The notes: a model not told the origin generated them from the sequence alone. Shown: positions 37,638 through 50,620, counted from the stretch's first letter. The stretch is 64,000 nt of DNA from Nautilus pompilius (GCA_018389105.1 JACATO010002730.1:3702501-3766500), one strand, 5' to 3'. Made by a program: numbers and translations.

Positions 37638-39835
37638 AAGCAGTAGTGTTATCTACTTCCTGTTCAAACAGACCATGGATTATTTACTCAGACATCAACA
37701 CTTTTCGCTTTGTTTTATCAACTCATTCGAATCCAATGGCGAATATATCTTGATTACTGCTTTCATGTATGTAATTTAGTATATATGAGTAGATATATTA
37801 CGAATTGGAAAACATTCTTGTTTCCTTTAAAGCATTCAATTTCAAATGTGGCAGAAAGATCTGCTGTTGCAGAGAACTCAGTTAAATGTAACAACAATGA
37901 CAAAAATGCTGTATTTCTTACAATACATTTTGTCTGATCAACACACACACTGAAGGAAATGAGTAAAGGTTATCCCAAACAAAAAAATTCGCTTATATTA
38001 AATCTGCAAGGGTTAGGAAAACTGCTATTACTCGTTAACATAAGTAGTACCAGTGTTAATCTACAGATTGTAAATTATGTGTCATGAATAGAGTGTTTTA
38101 AAAAATATCATTGGTTGAATTCCTCACACAAAAAAGGTGTAATTCCTATAACATTCATGGGCGACTGTAGAATGCACATGGTGACTCCGTGTGACTTTTA
38201 CTTATGGGGTAGGTCAAAGGAAACGCGTAAGCAGCAAAATCGCAAGATTAGGAAGAGTTAGGGGCAAAGATACGTGAAGTGATGAGCGAGTAATGTCTCA
38301 TAAAATTTTCTTGCTTGTTCTTTTTAAATTCATTGTTAATTCAGAAACTTTTTTTTGAAATTTAATCGTAATCCCAGTAAATGACACGAAATTTCCTTCC
38401 AGATACGATAAGATATAATAAAATATGCTTTATTGTAGGTCAGAAATATTTTACAGAATTTACAAGATTGTTGTATATTTGTTATTGAATAAAGTATTGT
38501 TTTTCTCTTCTCCTATCAGAACACAAATCATACAGGCTTTTAAACAGGGTGGATTTTTCACTCATTCTTTCTGTATACACGATACTAAATACAGCGGCTA
38601 CCACGATGTCTACATAAACACGAAAATTATAAAATAAGATTTTCTCGGCCAATAATAAAGGAAACGTTCCCACGCTGTATTGCCGCAACCGCTGGATTCC
38701 TAAGCTAAACACAAACGTAATTCTCTCTTCGTGTTTCTTTAAATCATTGTAAACATTCTCCCGTCTCAACTCTGGCTGTTTTGCCAGTCGACATTTAATT
38801 CCTTTCGTAGTGTTCGGTCGTTAGACCGATCTCTTGATTATCGCTTAGGGAAAGCATCTTGTTTAAAATCTCATGCAATCCCGCTTAAAAACAATCTTCA
38901 TTGTTTCTCGAGTTTCCAGAATCTCTCGAACGAACCCTGTATCTAATTTATCTTTCTTTCGTTTACACGGCTGCCTGGTTTTATTCTAGTTGAATAGATT
39001 CTTTTGAGGTTATTCTTCTAAAATGAAAGGTAATTCGCGATATCTGTATTACGTTGTAAACTGTTCCATATATGATTAAACTGTCACTGTCTTATTTGTT
39101 TTACTTTTGTCACCATTTAGTGTAACTTATATACTGAATGCAGTACTTTCCTGCTAATACACCGTTCAAAATGTCCTTTGCTCCAATACTTCTCAACCAG
39201 AAGTACCGTTTGCATTCTTGATTGTTTTCTGGTTTCCACAAATGCTGGAACTTGTTAACATCAGTACGAAAAACCCATTTCTGAAATACGTTATCAAAGA
39301 TTTACGCTCACAGACGTAGAGTATAGTATCTTCACTGATATAGTACCAATTACGTGAATGCTGATACCGTGGAGTCAGAACTGAGATTAAATGAACGCCG
39401 AGGCAGGCAGACTTAATTTGACCAATAACCAAAAACATCTTGGTAATAATCTACTAGTAACATTCAGCTAAAGGAAATAATCGGTAGATTTGAAATTTTA
39501 ATAATCTTCAAATATGCATGGATGACGCCTGTGCTCTCCTGTAGATAAAGTCAAAAACAGCTTTTTGTGATTCATATTCGTACATATTTTGTACGGTGCT
39601 TAGGGGAATGTCATTTTCTGCAAGATTATGTGTGCGTTTAGAGAGCATTACCTTTTGTACCTTTATTTTAAAAGCGAAAAGAAAATAAGACAAAATGACG
39701 TCTCCAAAGTAACGATTGGTGAATTTTGAATTTATATCTTTTATGCTCTTTCGTTAATATGTTTGTTTTCTTTGTTCGTGTAATTGTTAATGCTCTTATA
39801 TTTAGTAAACGACCCTGTGTGTAGCTTGTTCGTTT
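37638..39835. other. AT-rich noncoding DNA
   Basis: No gene, RNA or repeat family is recognised. Short open frames on both strands lack motifs. Confidence 0.5.
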
Positions 39836-39971
39836 CACACACACACGCACACACACACACAACAGGATGCGATGCCATTGCAAGAACCCTCGTTCGGAAG
39901 TCCAACTCGCTCAACAACAACAACAAACACACACACACACACACAACACACACACCACACACCACACAACA
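39836..39971. repeat. Two neighbouring (AC)n microsatellites
   Basis: (AC)n at 39,836-39,862, with one GC step, and a second AC-rich tract with AAC and ACC interruptions at 39,912-39,971 are separated by about 50 unique bases. The cysteine/valine and histidine/threonine open frames here come from the repeat. Confidence 0.95.
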
Positions 39972-41850
39972 CGAAGTTTGAAAAGAATTCCATCAGTAGC
40001 AGCGGTGAGCAACAGCCAGTGTCACCAACGAAGTTATCAACAGTAAAGGAACTCTCCCAGGAATGCAAAATTACTCGTTTATTTTATTTTTTTTTGGTTA
40101 GATTTCTAACTATGAAAAAAATTATGTGCCTTCTTATATTTAAGTAAACACTTCCAGAATATCTACTAATAAAAAAGGTGAGATAAACAGATCGATCACA
40201 CACGCGCGAAAAAATTCCAATCCACCTTTTTCATAATTATTAATAATAGTATTGACGGCAAATTTTTCGTCAGTTTGGAAATCATGAATAAGTTTAATGA
40301 AACCATTGGATATGTCACGTCGCACCGTTTTTAGCCCTAATTCACTCAGCTTCCGATGTGATTGATCACAAAGAAAAACGAACTCGTTTTGCTTAGGCCT
40401 ACTGTTGAATGTCATTTATCAAATGCAAAAAATATTTGCCCAGAATAAGATTCCACGTTTATCTTATATTTAATGAATGCGAAAGAACCAAAAGGTAACC
40501 TTTATGTGTCATTTACTTGACAGTTGTCTTTCTTTGTTTGTTGGGGTTTTCTGGTCAGCTGAAGTAAAAAGTCAAGTTTCATTCTTTTCTGCCAAGTTTA
40601 ATAAGGTAAATGATGGTACAGAATTTTCAGTCTCATCCATGATCAGCCCTTTTTATTTTCATCGAGTTTCAGTAAAAGCCGCCGTATTCTTGGATGGTGT
40701 TTACTTAAATATGGAAAATACACATACACGATTTAAAACAATGAAAAGAAATGTTTGCAGTAAAACTGCTGCTGCTATTTCTATCTGTGAATAAAAAAAG
40801 TAATATCATTTTCCTAAATTTAGGAATAATTTTTCCTAAATCGCATTTCCAGCTAAGAAATCAGAAACACAATTCTCCTGATAATATTTAACAACAGTCC
40901 CGTAAAACAATGTTTTATTACATTTTAGTGGAGTTTCTTTTGATAATCTCTTCAGAGAGATCATTTTCAAAACGTTTTTTCACGTATATTCTTTATGGAA
41001 TTTGATTAAATCTGGTATTTATTTTCGCAGAAAGCTAGATGAATGGACATGCCACAGCAATGCACTGCAAACGTATTTTGTGTAGGACAAAATTAATTAC
41101 CTAAAATATAACTTGTCATATATTTTGATAATGTATTAATTCTTTTGTTGTTTGTTTGAATTTTCTCTGTAAATGTTACTTTCTCAACTAATTTTCTTCT
41201 GTGAGGCCTTCATATGCATGCAGTAGCGGAAAAAGTTTAAGAACAGTGGCAAAATAAAAATAAATTGACACGTAAAATCTGTAAATTAAACATTCCAGCA
41301 TTGGCATTTATCTGATATAAAAGTAATTTCTTGTTCTTTCAACTGGCAAATACATCAACACGGTTGGTAATAAATATTTTGCATGCACTCGCTTTTCTTA
41401 TATTATGACAGATTTCATAGAGATAAAGAATTAAAAACTTCAATGTAAACAACTTATATTTGTGAAGGTTGTTTTTTTGGGGGGCAACTAATAAAACAAT
41501 GCATAGCATTTTCAGCATTCGACAACAGATGCAAATACCAGTTTAAGTCCAACAAAAATGTGATCGAATCGTGGAGTTTCGCAAGGAGAGATTCTTATGT
41601 TCAAAGATTGTCTAGCCGGTCGAGTGTAGTAGGACGACTTGTTATCTTGCCTAGAAGCTGTGCCATCAAACTGGTGACTACAACAAATGCTACAGAAATG
41701 GCAAAGCCGCTGAAACTGATGCTTGAACCAATGGAGGGGAAGCAAGCGTTTATGCGAACTAGATCGGCAACCGAAAAGTGCCTTGACATTTTAAGGAATT
41801 TGGGAGATCTACCGAACTCCGTGAAAACTGTCCAGGACCAGTACAATGAT
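39972..41850. other. AT-rich noncoding DNA
   Basis: No gene is recognised. A perfect 16-base palindrome, TTCCTAAATTTAGGAA, lies at 40,811-40,826. The open frames at 41,560-41,859 (+) and 41,601-41,930 (-) directly precede the Tc1-like remnant. They may contain its scrambled N-terminal half, but I could not align them. Confidence 0.45.
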
Positions 41851-41852
41851 TC

Positions 41853-42515
41853 CGATTGACGCGGCGTGTTGCCCACAATAAACCCTTCGATTCCTCTAAG
41901 ATTCGATGAGTTTACCTCAGTTCGCCACAAAACCCTTTCCTTTGAACTCAGAAAATGTGGGCCATACTGCTTTCGTTCAATGGATCACCGTTCGAAAATT
42001 TTGGATCAAGTGGTTTGACTGATGTGCTGCAAAGATTTGGTGAAACATTCTATCTGAAGTGTACAAAGCCAGAGAACAAAGATGGGGCGGATCCATTAAG
42101 GTATATGGTTCTTTCTTTCGAAAAGAGAACTACTTTGTTCATTGTATCCAGGAAATAATGAATTGGTTTGTTTACCTTGACATTTTGACCAATATACTGG
42201 AACTGTATTTTAAGAACTGCCTCCATCTCAACTGGATTTTTCAACATGAAAACAATCCGAAATATTTAGTAGCCATCGTCAAACAGTATCTCAAAGATCA
42301 GAAGATTTCAGTATTAAAGTCGTTGGTTCAAAATCCAGATTTGAATACAATAGGAAATTTATAGAATGATACAGACAAAGCCCAGAAATGATGGTCATAT
42401 GCTCCAAATATTCAATCAGCTTGCGCCGATAGTGTATTCGCCTTGTGGTGGTTCAAGCAAAGGCGCTGCCAGGAACTAAATGATCTTTGTGGCAACGCGA
42501 TCAAACACCAAAACT
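41853..42515 (+). pseudogene. Decayed Tc1-like (DD34E) transposase
   Basis: The plus-strand translation follows a Tc1 transposase in order, with frameshifts. RLTRRVAHNKPF at 41,853-41,888 matches family GRVARKKPF. FENFGSSG and the later YLKCTKP lie between 41,955 and about 42,075. MNWFVYLDIL and WIFQHENNPK follow (family QHDNDPKH), then VKQYLKDQKISVL and QNPDLNTIGNL (family SPDLNPIENLW), and finally QRRCQEL near the C-terminus. The second catalytic Asp reads as Glu (codon 42,248) and the third catalytic Glu as Gly (codon 42,353). The two codons are 35 apart, the exact DD34E spacing. The usual Trp after NL is a TAG stop at 42,362. The enzyme is dead. The N-terminal DNA-binding part and the terminal repeats were not identified. 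Confidence 0.88.
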
Positions 42516-45430
42516 CAATTCATCTTTTCATTTTATATAAATTCTAAAAATTGAGTTTTCTTGAAAAAAATTCCAATATGTTTGATTTATGCTTAAACTT
42601 TTGTTGCCTTAGAATTCCGTCATAACATAAGCAAAGCGAGCATACGCAAAATATTTACTACCAACCAAGTTGATGTACATGTCAATCGAGAAAAAAAACA
42701 TGAAATTGCTTTCCTATCAATATAAAACCCATACAGGAATATTTATTTTTTACATATTTTATGTGGCAATTTATGTTTGTTTTGCCATCGTTCTTAAATT
42801 TGTGCTCGCCGCTGTAAATTTTATTCATGCAATCTTTATTTAAATAAATAAAGCAAGATTTATCAAACTCACTACACTTAAAAGTCTTGCACGACAGCAG
42901 CATCTTTGGAACTTTCTCACGCAGAAGTCAGACATGAGAAAGATCTTTCTACTTTAGAATAAACGTCTATCTAGACATTTCGATGGTGGAAATGTCAGGG
43001 TTAATTGATTCTTATAAAGGTGGGAAAAAACAATCTTTTCTTGTTATTAAGTACGAAAGAAAATTAAACCTGTGTAAATGCAAAGTAAAGACGATCTTCA
43101 GTTTCCCTTACTGCAGCTATTAGAGAACAAATAAAAATTAAATGTCTCTCAGCGTTTTAAAATTAACTTCACAAGTGTAACATTATAGTTATCTGAAGTA
43201 AGAAAAAATTGTAATAAAAATGCTTAAATATATAATACTTACCAAATCTACTACAAATTCTCTCTTAAATTGCTAATATTCAAGCCTACTTTATGAACAT
43301 CATTTACTGCTGTAATTTTTGCTTTTTTTCTGATTACAATTTTATTTTCTAAAAAATGGCTTTCTTCCTGACTCTGACTGATCGATTATGTTGCCACATT
43401 TTACAGCTTTATTGTATATAATAACGAGTGAACATTAACTCGGGCAAACTTCTTTTAAATTAAATAACGGTTAGCTTCTCTAAAGTTATCTTGTGAAGAC
43501 GTTGTTTTCTAATAAGATCACGACAGGGTGCCAAATTCTGCGTTGCACGTAAGTTGGTGCTGAGAAAACCGATAGCAATGTTCTTGATGGAGATGAGAAT
43601 GAAAACAAAAAAATCTTTGTCTTCTTAGCCAAGGAGAGTTACAAGGATACTCGAAGTGGTAGTTTCTTAAAACGTTAAACAAAAAGAAAATTTCAAAGCA
43701 TTGAATCAATAATTGTCGCTATCATGGAGCAACTGCTGCATTTTGTTTTGATATATCGATACGTAGCAATTAGTATTTCAATATATTGAGCTTTCTTCCT
43801 AATGAATCGCGAATCTTGAGAAAGAAAAATAAAGATTTCATAAGTAATCAGTGCTATCCGTGATACACAGTTGCCATTTGATTTGACATTAAAGGTCAAA
43901 GAGCAGCTTTTTACTTAATGAAGTTTGCGGATAATTTAACTTTCAGATCTCCCATCCCTCCAAAAAAAGTTACTTTGTTATCATTTCGTTCTTATTTTCT
44001 GATCATTTAAAATGATTTTTTTTTAAAAAAGCAACAAATTTCTGTCAAATTCAAGATTTTAGTGAAACGTAATAAAGTATATATTCTTTAAAAATAACGA
44101 TGAGAAAAGATTAGGAAGCCTGATGACTATTTTTTTCTTTTACCAATTTAAAATATTTTTTTTTGTAAATTAGGGGCGAAATAGAATTAACACTTTGATG
44201 ATAAAACAAAATTATAGGCGACGTTCAAGAATTTTTAACAACATTAAAAACACTTTTGTCATTTAGGCACTATTATTTTGACAGTCATTAATTACTCCTT
44301 CGATAGACAAAGCGGGTAAAATGACTATTATTACATATTTCATAAAGTAATTATCTATTGTTTAGCGTGGTTTCAATGACAAACATTCCACGTTCGAATT
44401 TGGATGGCATGAGTTATGTCCCATCGATTGTTTTTCCTGAAAATGTCTTAGGCAGACAAAGAAAATAACCTTGGGAAAAGAAAAGTCTATTTTTTTGTGC
44501 GCGGCACAGCCAGGTTTTCCCAATAATCTATTTATCAAATCTAATTTGAAGAAAGTGAAACTTTAAAAAAAATTTTCGATTTATAAATTTGATTTTGACA
44601 AAAAGATCACTGCAAGAAAAGGCCTCAGTCTAAATAAGAATAAAATCGCAAATATGAATACGAAGTAATTATTCATATAATGAGTTTTCGATCAAAAGAT
44701 CAATAAGTACATTATATACACTGGCAGCCAGGAGTGTGAACTCATCAATGAAATAATATCCGATATATCATATAGCATCAATTTATTACTACATACATTT
44801 ATATACTTTCTGATAGTCGTATGCTAAGATACATAACCAAACGTGTTACAGAAGATTTATGTTGGAACTTTGATAGCACAAGACTCTTCATCAATGTATC
44901 CTTCTGGGATATTTCGGGGAAGAATATCTGGCTTTAGCCTCTGGCGTGTGATCGATGCGGAAAAAATATTTCTTTTTACCAATCAAACAGGAACTAAAAA
45001 AAACAACAGAAAACACCCGAAGTTTGCTCGTCTTTCATTATTCGTAAGGATAATTGATGGAGAGAAAAAAATTACAAGATTTTTGTTTCGTTTGTGATAT
45101 TCAAACATCACATTATTTTAAAGGAACATCTTTATTCTTATAATCTCCTTTTAGAAATGGAAAACCTTGTTGTTGTTTTTTTCCATTTGTTCCATCAAGG
45201 AGTTACCTTCTGTATCCAGAAAACTAAAGGATGGACTGACGTCTCATTATGCTGCAGACAGACGAGTTGACACTTTAATGTCTACGTCTTTCTGCTGCAA
45301 GTCGCGTCCATCTGTCGGTCATTTAGCATAAAATCCCAATGTACCACAACTGTAGCGGTGAAAATTTAAAAAAAATTAAATAAACAAACGAAAATTATTG
45401 TCTGTCTTGTTTCCGCTTTGAATTAAACAA
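42516..45430. other. AT-rich noncoding DNA
   Basis: No gene is recognised. A/T runs are common near 43,320-44,170, and short open frames have no motifs. Confidence 0.55.
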
Positions 45431-45436
45431 TATATG

Positions 45437-45456
45437 TACTCCCCGGCTTACGACCG
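45437..45456. repeat. Tigger terminal inverted repeat, left
   Basis: Starts TACTCCCCGGCTTACGACCG and is paired with the right end at 18 of 20 positions. Confidence 0.85.
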
Positions 45457-46088
45457 GGTTCCGTTCCGACCAACCGGACGTAAGTCAATATTGACGTAAT
45501 TTGAAGGCCTATACGTATTTGACCTTATTTTGTGGTATTTTATATGCATTAATAATATGTACTGTACTACGTAATACATTTTATTTTGTCTTCTCTTTAC
45601 TCGGACATTATGCAGATTGTACCTTTTTTGAAGCGATTGAACTATCCATTGTTTGCTTGAAAGTTTTTCATTGTAGTCATCTCCTATTCGTTCCTTCAAA
45701 GTCTCGAAAATACTTCTAGCCTTAGCTTGAATTGTTAGTAGGCTTATTGGTACACGTTTTTGTATCTGGTCTTCCATCCAGAGCATCAACAATTTCTCCA
45801 TTTCGTGGATAGGTCCTTTCGCTTCTTTGTTATTATCGTCGACCGCATGGCGGCCGAACCTTTTACTGCGTCCTAGACTCTTTCCTTATCCTTAAGAATA
45901 GTGAAGATCGTTGAATGGGACAACTGTAGATCACGTGCAATAGCATTTACTTTTTTCCCTCCTTCATGTTGGCTAATTATTTTCACTTTAACTTCCAAGT
46001 CAAGTGACTTCCCCTGTTTCTTGCCTGGTGTATTGGTAGATGGAGAAATCCTCCTTTTGCACGACATCTTTGGAGGTGGTAAATCCAT
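45448..46088 (-). pseudogene. Truncated Tigger transposase (CENP-B-like DNA-binding part)
   Basis: The first frame (46,088 down to 45,873, about 71 residues) holds the N-terminal CENP-B-type helix-turn-helix. It has a basic start, then DLEVKVKIISQHEGGKK, AIARDLQLSHSTIFTIL and KDKERV, which match the L-x-x-K-x-x-V-I and S-x-S-T-V-x-x-I-x-K-x-K pattern of Tigger and jerky-like proteins. A stop and frameshift follow. The second frame (45,801 down to 45,448, about 117 residues) continues with the second binding domain: MEKLLMLWMEDQIQKRVPIS, TIQAKARSIFETLKE and KRYNLHNVRV, where the family has W-F-x-R-F-x-x-R-Y-x-L-H-N-V. It then runs into the left terminal repeat. No DDE catalytic segment is present. 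The intact protein would bind the element's ends; this copy is frameshifted. Confidence 0.88.
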
Positions 46089-46244
46089 TCAAGCTAAGCG
46101 AGATACTTGCGATATGACTGCTGAAGTATAACTGATGCCGAGAGAAAACGCGATGCTGCTGCTGGGAGATACGTGTTGCCATATTGACTCCCGTACGGCG
46201 CGCGGAAATATTAAAATTTTTTTTTACACATGGTCGTAACTGGT

Positions 46245-46264
46245 CGGTCATAAGTCGGGGAGTA
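46245..46264. repeat. Tigger terminal inverted repeat, right
   Basis: Reverse complement starts TACTCCCCGACTTATGACCG. It differs from the left repeat at two positions. Confidence 0.85.
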
Positions 46265-46269
46265 GCTAT

Positions 46270-49200
46270 ACTTTCTTTGGGCATTGTATTTCCCCATCTT
46301 TTTCTTTGCCCGGTAGTGTGGCTGCCTACTCTTGTAAAGCTGCCGTTGTTCTCTTTGTAAGCTTTAGAAAAAAAATCTCAAAATGCGACACCTTGCGGGA
46401 CGACAAAAAACAAATCCACAGAAATCTCATTTAACTGATGATTGAGTTTAGAACGGAATATTGTACAGCTTGTTTGAAGGAAAGAAAACTATTTGATAAA
46501 ATATTATTTGTATATCTTTGCGCATTCTTCGGATTTTTCTGTAGGCACATATAAGTTAATAACATTTTTAGTTTCAGGGTTTAACTTTTATTTACTCATA
46601 ATTCTTTATGAAAGATCAGGAAGTCTTTAAAACTATTCTGAAACCATTTAAGTAACTTTTTAGATAATTGTCTGATAGGGATTCGATGATTGAGTTATTT
46701 CCAAATAAAACCACGCAAGACAGCCTCAAGATAGACCATTGCAAAACATTTGTATCCGTTTTTGTTTTGTTTTAATGAATTATGCAGTGCTTGAAGACAC
46801 TTTTTCTGGTATTTACGGCTGACAGAGTATTCAATCCTTTACTTAAGAAAATTATTTTTGTTGCTTGCAAAAAATTCGGGCTACATTTATTTTTGTAACG
46901 ACGAGGAAGGAGCCAGACTAGAACATACTTATACCTGCACAAATTCGCTCTACTTATTCTAGCCAATCAATATATATCAAATAGTTCTTTCGTAGGATCA
47001 TTAAAAAAATTGTGTAAAAGGTCTGACTAACTGGCATCGAAACAAACCAAGGTGCCTTTTGATAAAGAGCATTCCCCACAGACTTCATCAGTTAACAGAT
47101 AGTTAAAGAATAAAAAAAACAAAAACGGTTTAATCCTTCCATTTTGTGCTAATAATAGATTTTTTTTTTTCTTTATTCCAACGAAGAAAATGTCCAGATT
47201 TTTTAAATATCTTGGAACAACTTTTTCACCATTGCTGTTCTGTTGTTTGCTATGAAACACTACTGAACTTTGAAAAAATATCTTCTTCGTATCAGCTAAC
47301 CGGGTAGTCGGTTCCGAAAATGATGTTTAGTGACCAGACAGACTTACGACAACATTAACAGTACGGCAGGAATTCCAGAATAAAGCATGCACTGCGTAGT
47401 TACTTCCAAATAAAAGGTGAAGAGGAATCAATTATGAATGATTAGCTGTTCAACTCACGTACGCGACACAGTGCTGTTTCCAGTTCGAAGAATTTGATTC
47501 GATTGCTGAGTTCTACGCAGCTTATTCAGTTTTACTGGCAAGGACAATCTGTGACTGTTACTCCTTTAACTCTTTATAGACCAAAATAAACGGCGAAATA
47601 TACCTATTAATACACTTTAAAAACTACAGTTAAAAAACCAAAAAAAACCTACCATATTAATGATAATTTTACTTTGAAATTTAAATCAAAATGATATTAT
47701 ACTACATCATTATAATAGTTCCCCCTTTTGTTGCCATAGCTTTAATGTATTATGTTTCGATTTTTAAGAAAACGAAATGCCCAATTTAACTGTAAAACGC
47801 TAAGGGAAAATAACTTAATGTTTTGTAAAATAATTGTCTTTATCATAAAATCATTCGTTACGATTCATTGAGCAGTGCACATAAAATGAATACTGCCAGT
47901 TGTGTCAAAATCTGGAGGCTCTTTGCGTTTTCAATGCCAATCTTTCTTACGTCTAGAAAAAAATGATTATTAGACGTTCATCCAAAACAATGCACGTGAG
48001 ATGCAAAATGCTAGTTTGAGATCACCAAATTCTCAAATAGCATTAAATTTGTGTGCCTTTTAAGATTAAATAAAACATCAGATGTTACGAATAAAAGGAA
48101 AACAACTGTACTGTATATGATAATGGACTGTGGAAACGATACTAGTGAGACTTCGTGTATATTTCTGTAGTCTCAAGTCAGTTTTATTAAGATCTAGGGA
48201 ATCCCTTGGAAAATACATTATTATCTTGAAAATTTTTGACATTCTGAATTTTGAATTTGAAATCCGAACAAGATGTGACCCGTATTGGAACCGCCTCTCA
48301 GATAAAACTCAATCATCTACGCCTCTTTAATCTCTCCATCTAATTTACATATTATGTTTTTTTCTTTCCTTTTCCTAGGTCTTAGTTCACCAGGCAAAAC
48401 GTCTTTTGCAATCCCCTGGAGTTGGATTTGTTTGTTTTAATCGATAATAGACGAAGGTTAGTCTGAAATATTCAGTTTATTTGATTTTGTATTGTGGTTT
48501 TGCCGGTGTTTTGGCTTCTCTTTTATACATAAATGGAGAAAACCCTAAACGTTTTAATTAATTCTGTATTGACCCCCCACAGAGCACTGAAATTAACTTT
48601 TAAATACAGCAACAGAGGTTTTAAATATCTGTAAAAGGTAAAACGAACTCGATAATTATTAAAATGTGCAGAAAACCTAGTTTGCTGTATGCTACACAAG
48701 AAAAAGAAAGATTCCAATTAAATTATATTTTAATTGCATTAAAAGGTAGGGAGTAAAAAACAGGGGGGGTAATTGCGTCATAGAAAATATCCAGAACTCT
48801 ATGAATTATTTATTTTTCTATGTCAGAAAGTAAATTCAGTTGTGCCATTTTTGCAATCAGCCACAGGTAAAAATATCAAATAGTTATAGATGAAACTGTC
48901 TTCTTAGAACAAAGATATATGTTTTCTACATGTGAACAATAACAATAGGATAATGCATTCTCTTAAAATGAGGGGGATTACGTCAACAAAGCCGTGACAT
49001 ACAATTGGATGATATGGATTATTTTCCTGAAACAATGACTTGCATTTTTTTTTCTTAGTGGAAGCAGTAATCGAATTGTAAGAGAAATTGTTATGATACC
49101 TTATTGTTTTTTGATGGTCGCTCTGTAGTAGTCGTTGAATCTGTAGCTAAACCAATCCAGTAAAAAGAAAAAAAAAAGTTTATAAGAGAAAGACAAAGCG

Positions 49201-49779
49201 AAGATATATAACCAAGCTAACTGTAGCTATATATATATATATATTGTCTTGTCTAATCGATTGTCTCTGTATGTTGATAGAAACTAAGTAATCTGCAGTT
49301 CAATCACAGAAGTCTGGAATGTAATCTATAGCAATGAAAGTTTCTTTCTTTTTTTTTAACGTGAAAACCTTCTGAAACAACCCGTATGCCTCGCTTGTTG
49401 AGAAGTCAGCCAGGAAACCACATCGCATTTAGACGTGTGCTGAAACTGAAAATTAGTAACAAGGTGGGAAAAGTTCAAAGAATTTGTGGTCGTCATCAAT
49501 AGGTTTCATCATATATTTCGTTTGAATCCTTTATAAAGAAACGTATTTCCCTAAAAATCTAAAAAAAAAAAAAAAAACCTGCTAAATATTCGGTTGCCCA
49601 TAACCGTTTTTATGCGGTTGAGTGGAACCAATTTCATCAAATCCAAGAAGAAATACGATCTGCTCGAAGATATTTTCATTTTTATGTTATATCGGATGTT
49701 TGCAACGGAGGGCGGGAGTAGGTACACATATCGATGGCAGGAAATAAGTAGCCCGAGTAAAAATAGTGTTCGCTAGATA
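46270..49779. other. AT-rich noncoding DNA
   Basis: No gene is recognised. It holds an (AT)n run at 49,228-49,244 and an 18-base poly-A near 49,560. G+C begins to rise after about 49,600. Confidence 0.5.
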
Positions 49780-50170
49780 CTACAATGGTCGCGGCCTAAA
49801 GTCGATATGGGTGGGATACGAAGCAGTTGCCGAGACGTTTCTAGGCTAAAGAAATAAGGTACCGTCGTTTTCGGTGAAGGAAAAGCAAATAAAAAAAGGC
49901 GGAAGAGTTTTAACTGGATGCAGCCGTTCTCCAGTCACCGGTGTCATTCTCTAGAAAAAGAAGACAACAACAGAACCCGGCTGCGTCCGGCGTCCGGATT
50001 AACCTTCTCCGCTTGGAAAACCCTTTGTTTTCGGAAGATTTCTGCTCTCTCCTTTGTTTCCAGTCCCGCACAGGCACCGGAGCCTGGAGAGGTTCCACGA
50101 CTCCGTCGATTTTTATGACTGCTGCCATCAGCGAGCGGGGGCTCCCGACGTCTTTAAAAGGTGGGGGAGA

Positions 50171-50196
50171 GGGAGAGAGAGAGAGAGAGAGAGAGA
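50171..50196. repeat. (GA)n tract
   Basis: Thirteen GA units inside the GC-rich promoter block, in a wider purine-rich stretch (50,160-50,215). Confidence 0.9.
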
Positions 50197-50518
50197 TGGA
50201 GGGGGTGGGGTGTCTTTCCCTGGATTGTGACTTTCCGGAGGGTGGATCTTTTATTCCGGACTGCCGGCGGCGAAACAGCGAGGAAGATGGGGAGGGGGAG
50301 GAAGAGAGAGAGAGAATAATAAATGCTAGTTAAGAGGCTCAGCCGGGTCCTGTTCCCTCGAAGAGGATGGCGTGAATGGAATTTAATCGGGCATTCCCGT
50401 AGAAGCGGGCGCCCCCCCCTCCTGTTGGGGGAGAATCGATCGTCGGCGGGTCTACCCCACGCGCCGCCGAGAGCTGGGCTTTAATGAACTGAATGGGACT
50501 AGCCGCGGAGAAATGCGC

Positions 50519-50530
50519 GCGATTGGCTCG
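50519..50530 (-). promoter_or_regulatory. Inverted CCAAT box
   Basis: The minus strand reads GAGCCAATCGC, a good match to the NF-Y CCAAT consensus. It lies about 240 bases upstream of the likely start area near 50,765. The assignment rests on the motif and position alone. Confidence 0.35.
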
Positions 50531-50585
50531 TGCGCTAACTCCGTTTGAAGTGCGCGGTTGTTAAGGGGTTGGGTTGGGGGTGGAG

Positions 50586-50620
50586 GGTGGTGGTGGTGGT
50601 GTGTGTGTGTGTGTGTGTGT
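50586..50620. repeat. (GGT)n-(GT)n tract
   Basis: A few GGT units lead into about eleven GT units in the promoter block. It is flanked by G-rich sequence that could form four-stranded structures. Confidence 0.9.

Larger units (their letters stand above)
45435..46266 (-). mobile_element. Internally deleted Tigger (pogo-type) element
   Basis: Inverted termini at 45,437-45,456 and 46,245-46,264 match at 18 of 20 positions (starting TACTCCCCG). Both are flanked outward by TATA-containing sequence that may hold the TA duplication, so the exact ends may lie a few bases further out. Between them sits a minus-strand remnant of only the DNA-binding part of a Tigger transposase. The full element of this type is normally over 2 kb, so the catalytic DDE domain has been lost and this is a non-autonomous deletion derivative of about 0.83 kb. 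Confidence 0.88.

Noticed and set aside
39741-40147. Overlapping frames rich in Val-Cys or Thr-His
   Set aside because: They arise from the (AC)n repeats on both strands.
49910-50333. Open frames on both strands in the GC-rich promoter block, up to 130 codons
   Set aside because: GC-rich DNA has few stops. The frames overlap on both strands, include a (GA)n-encoded Arg-Glu run and show no domain.
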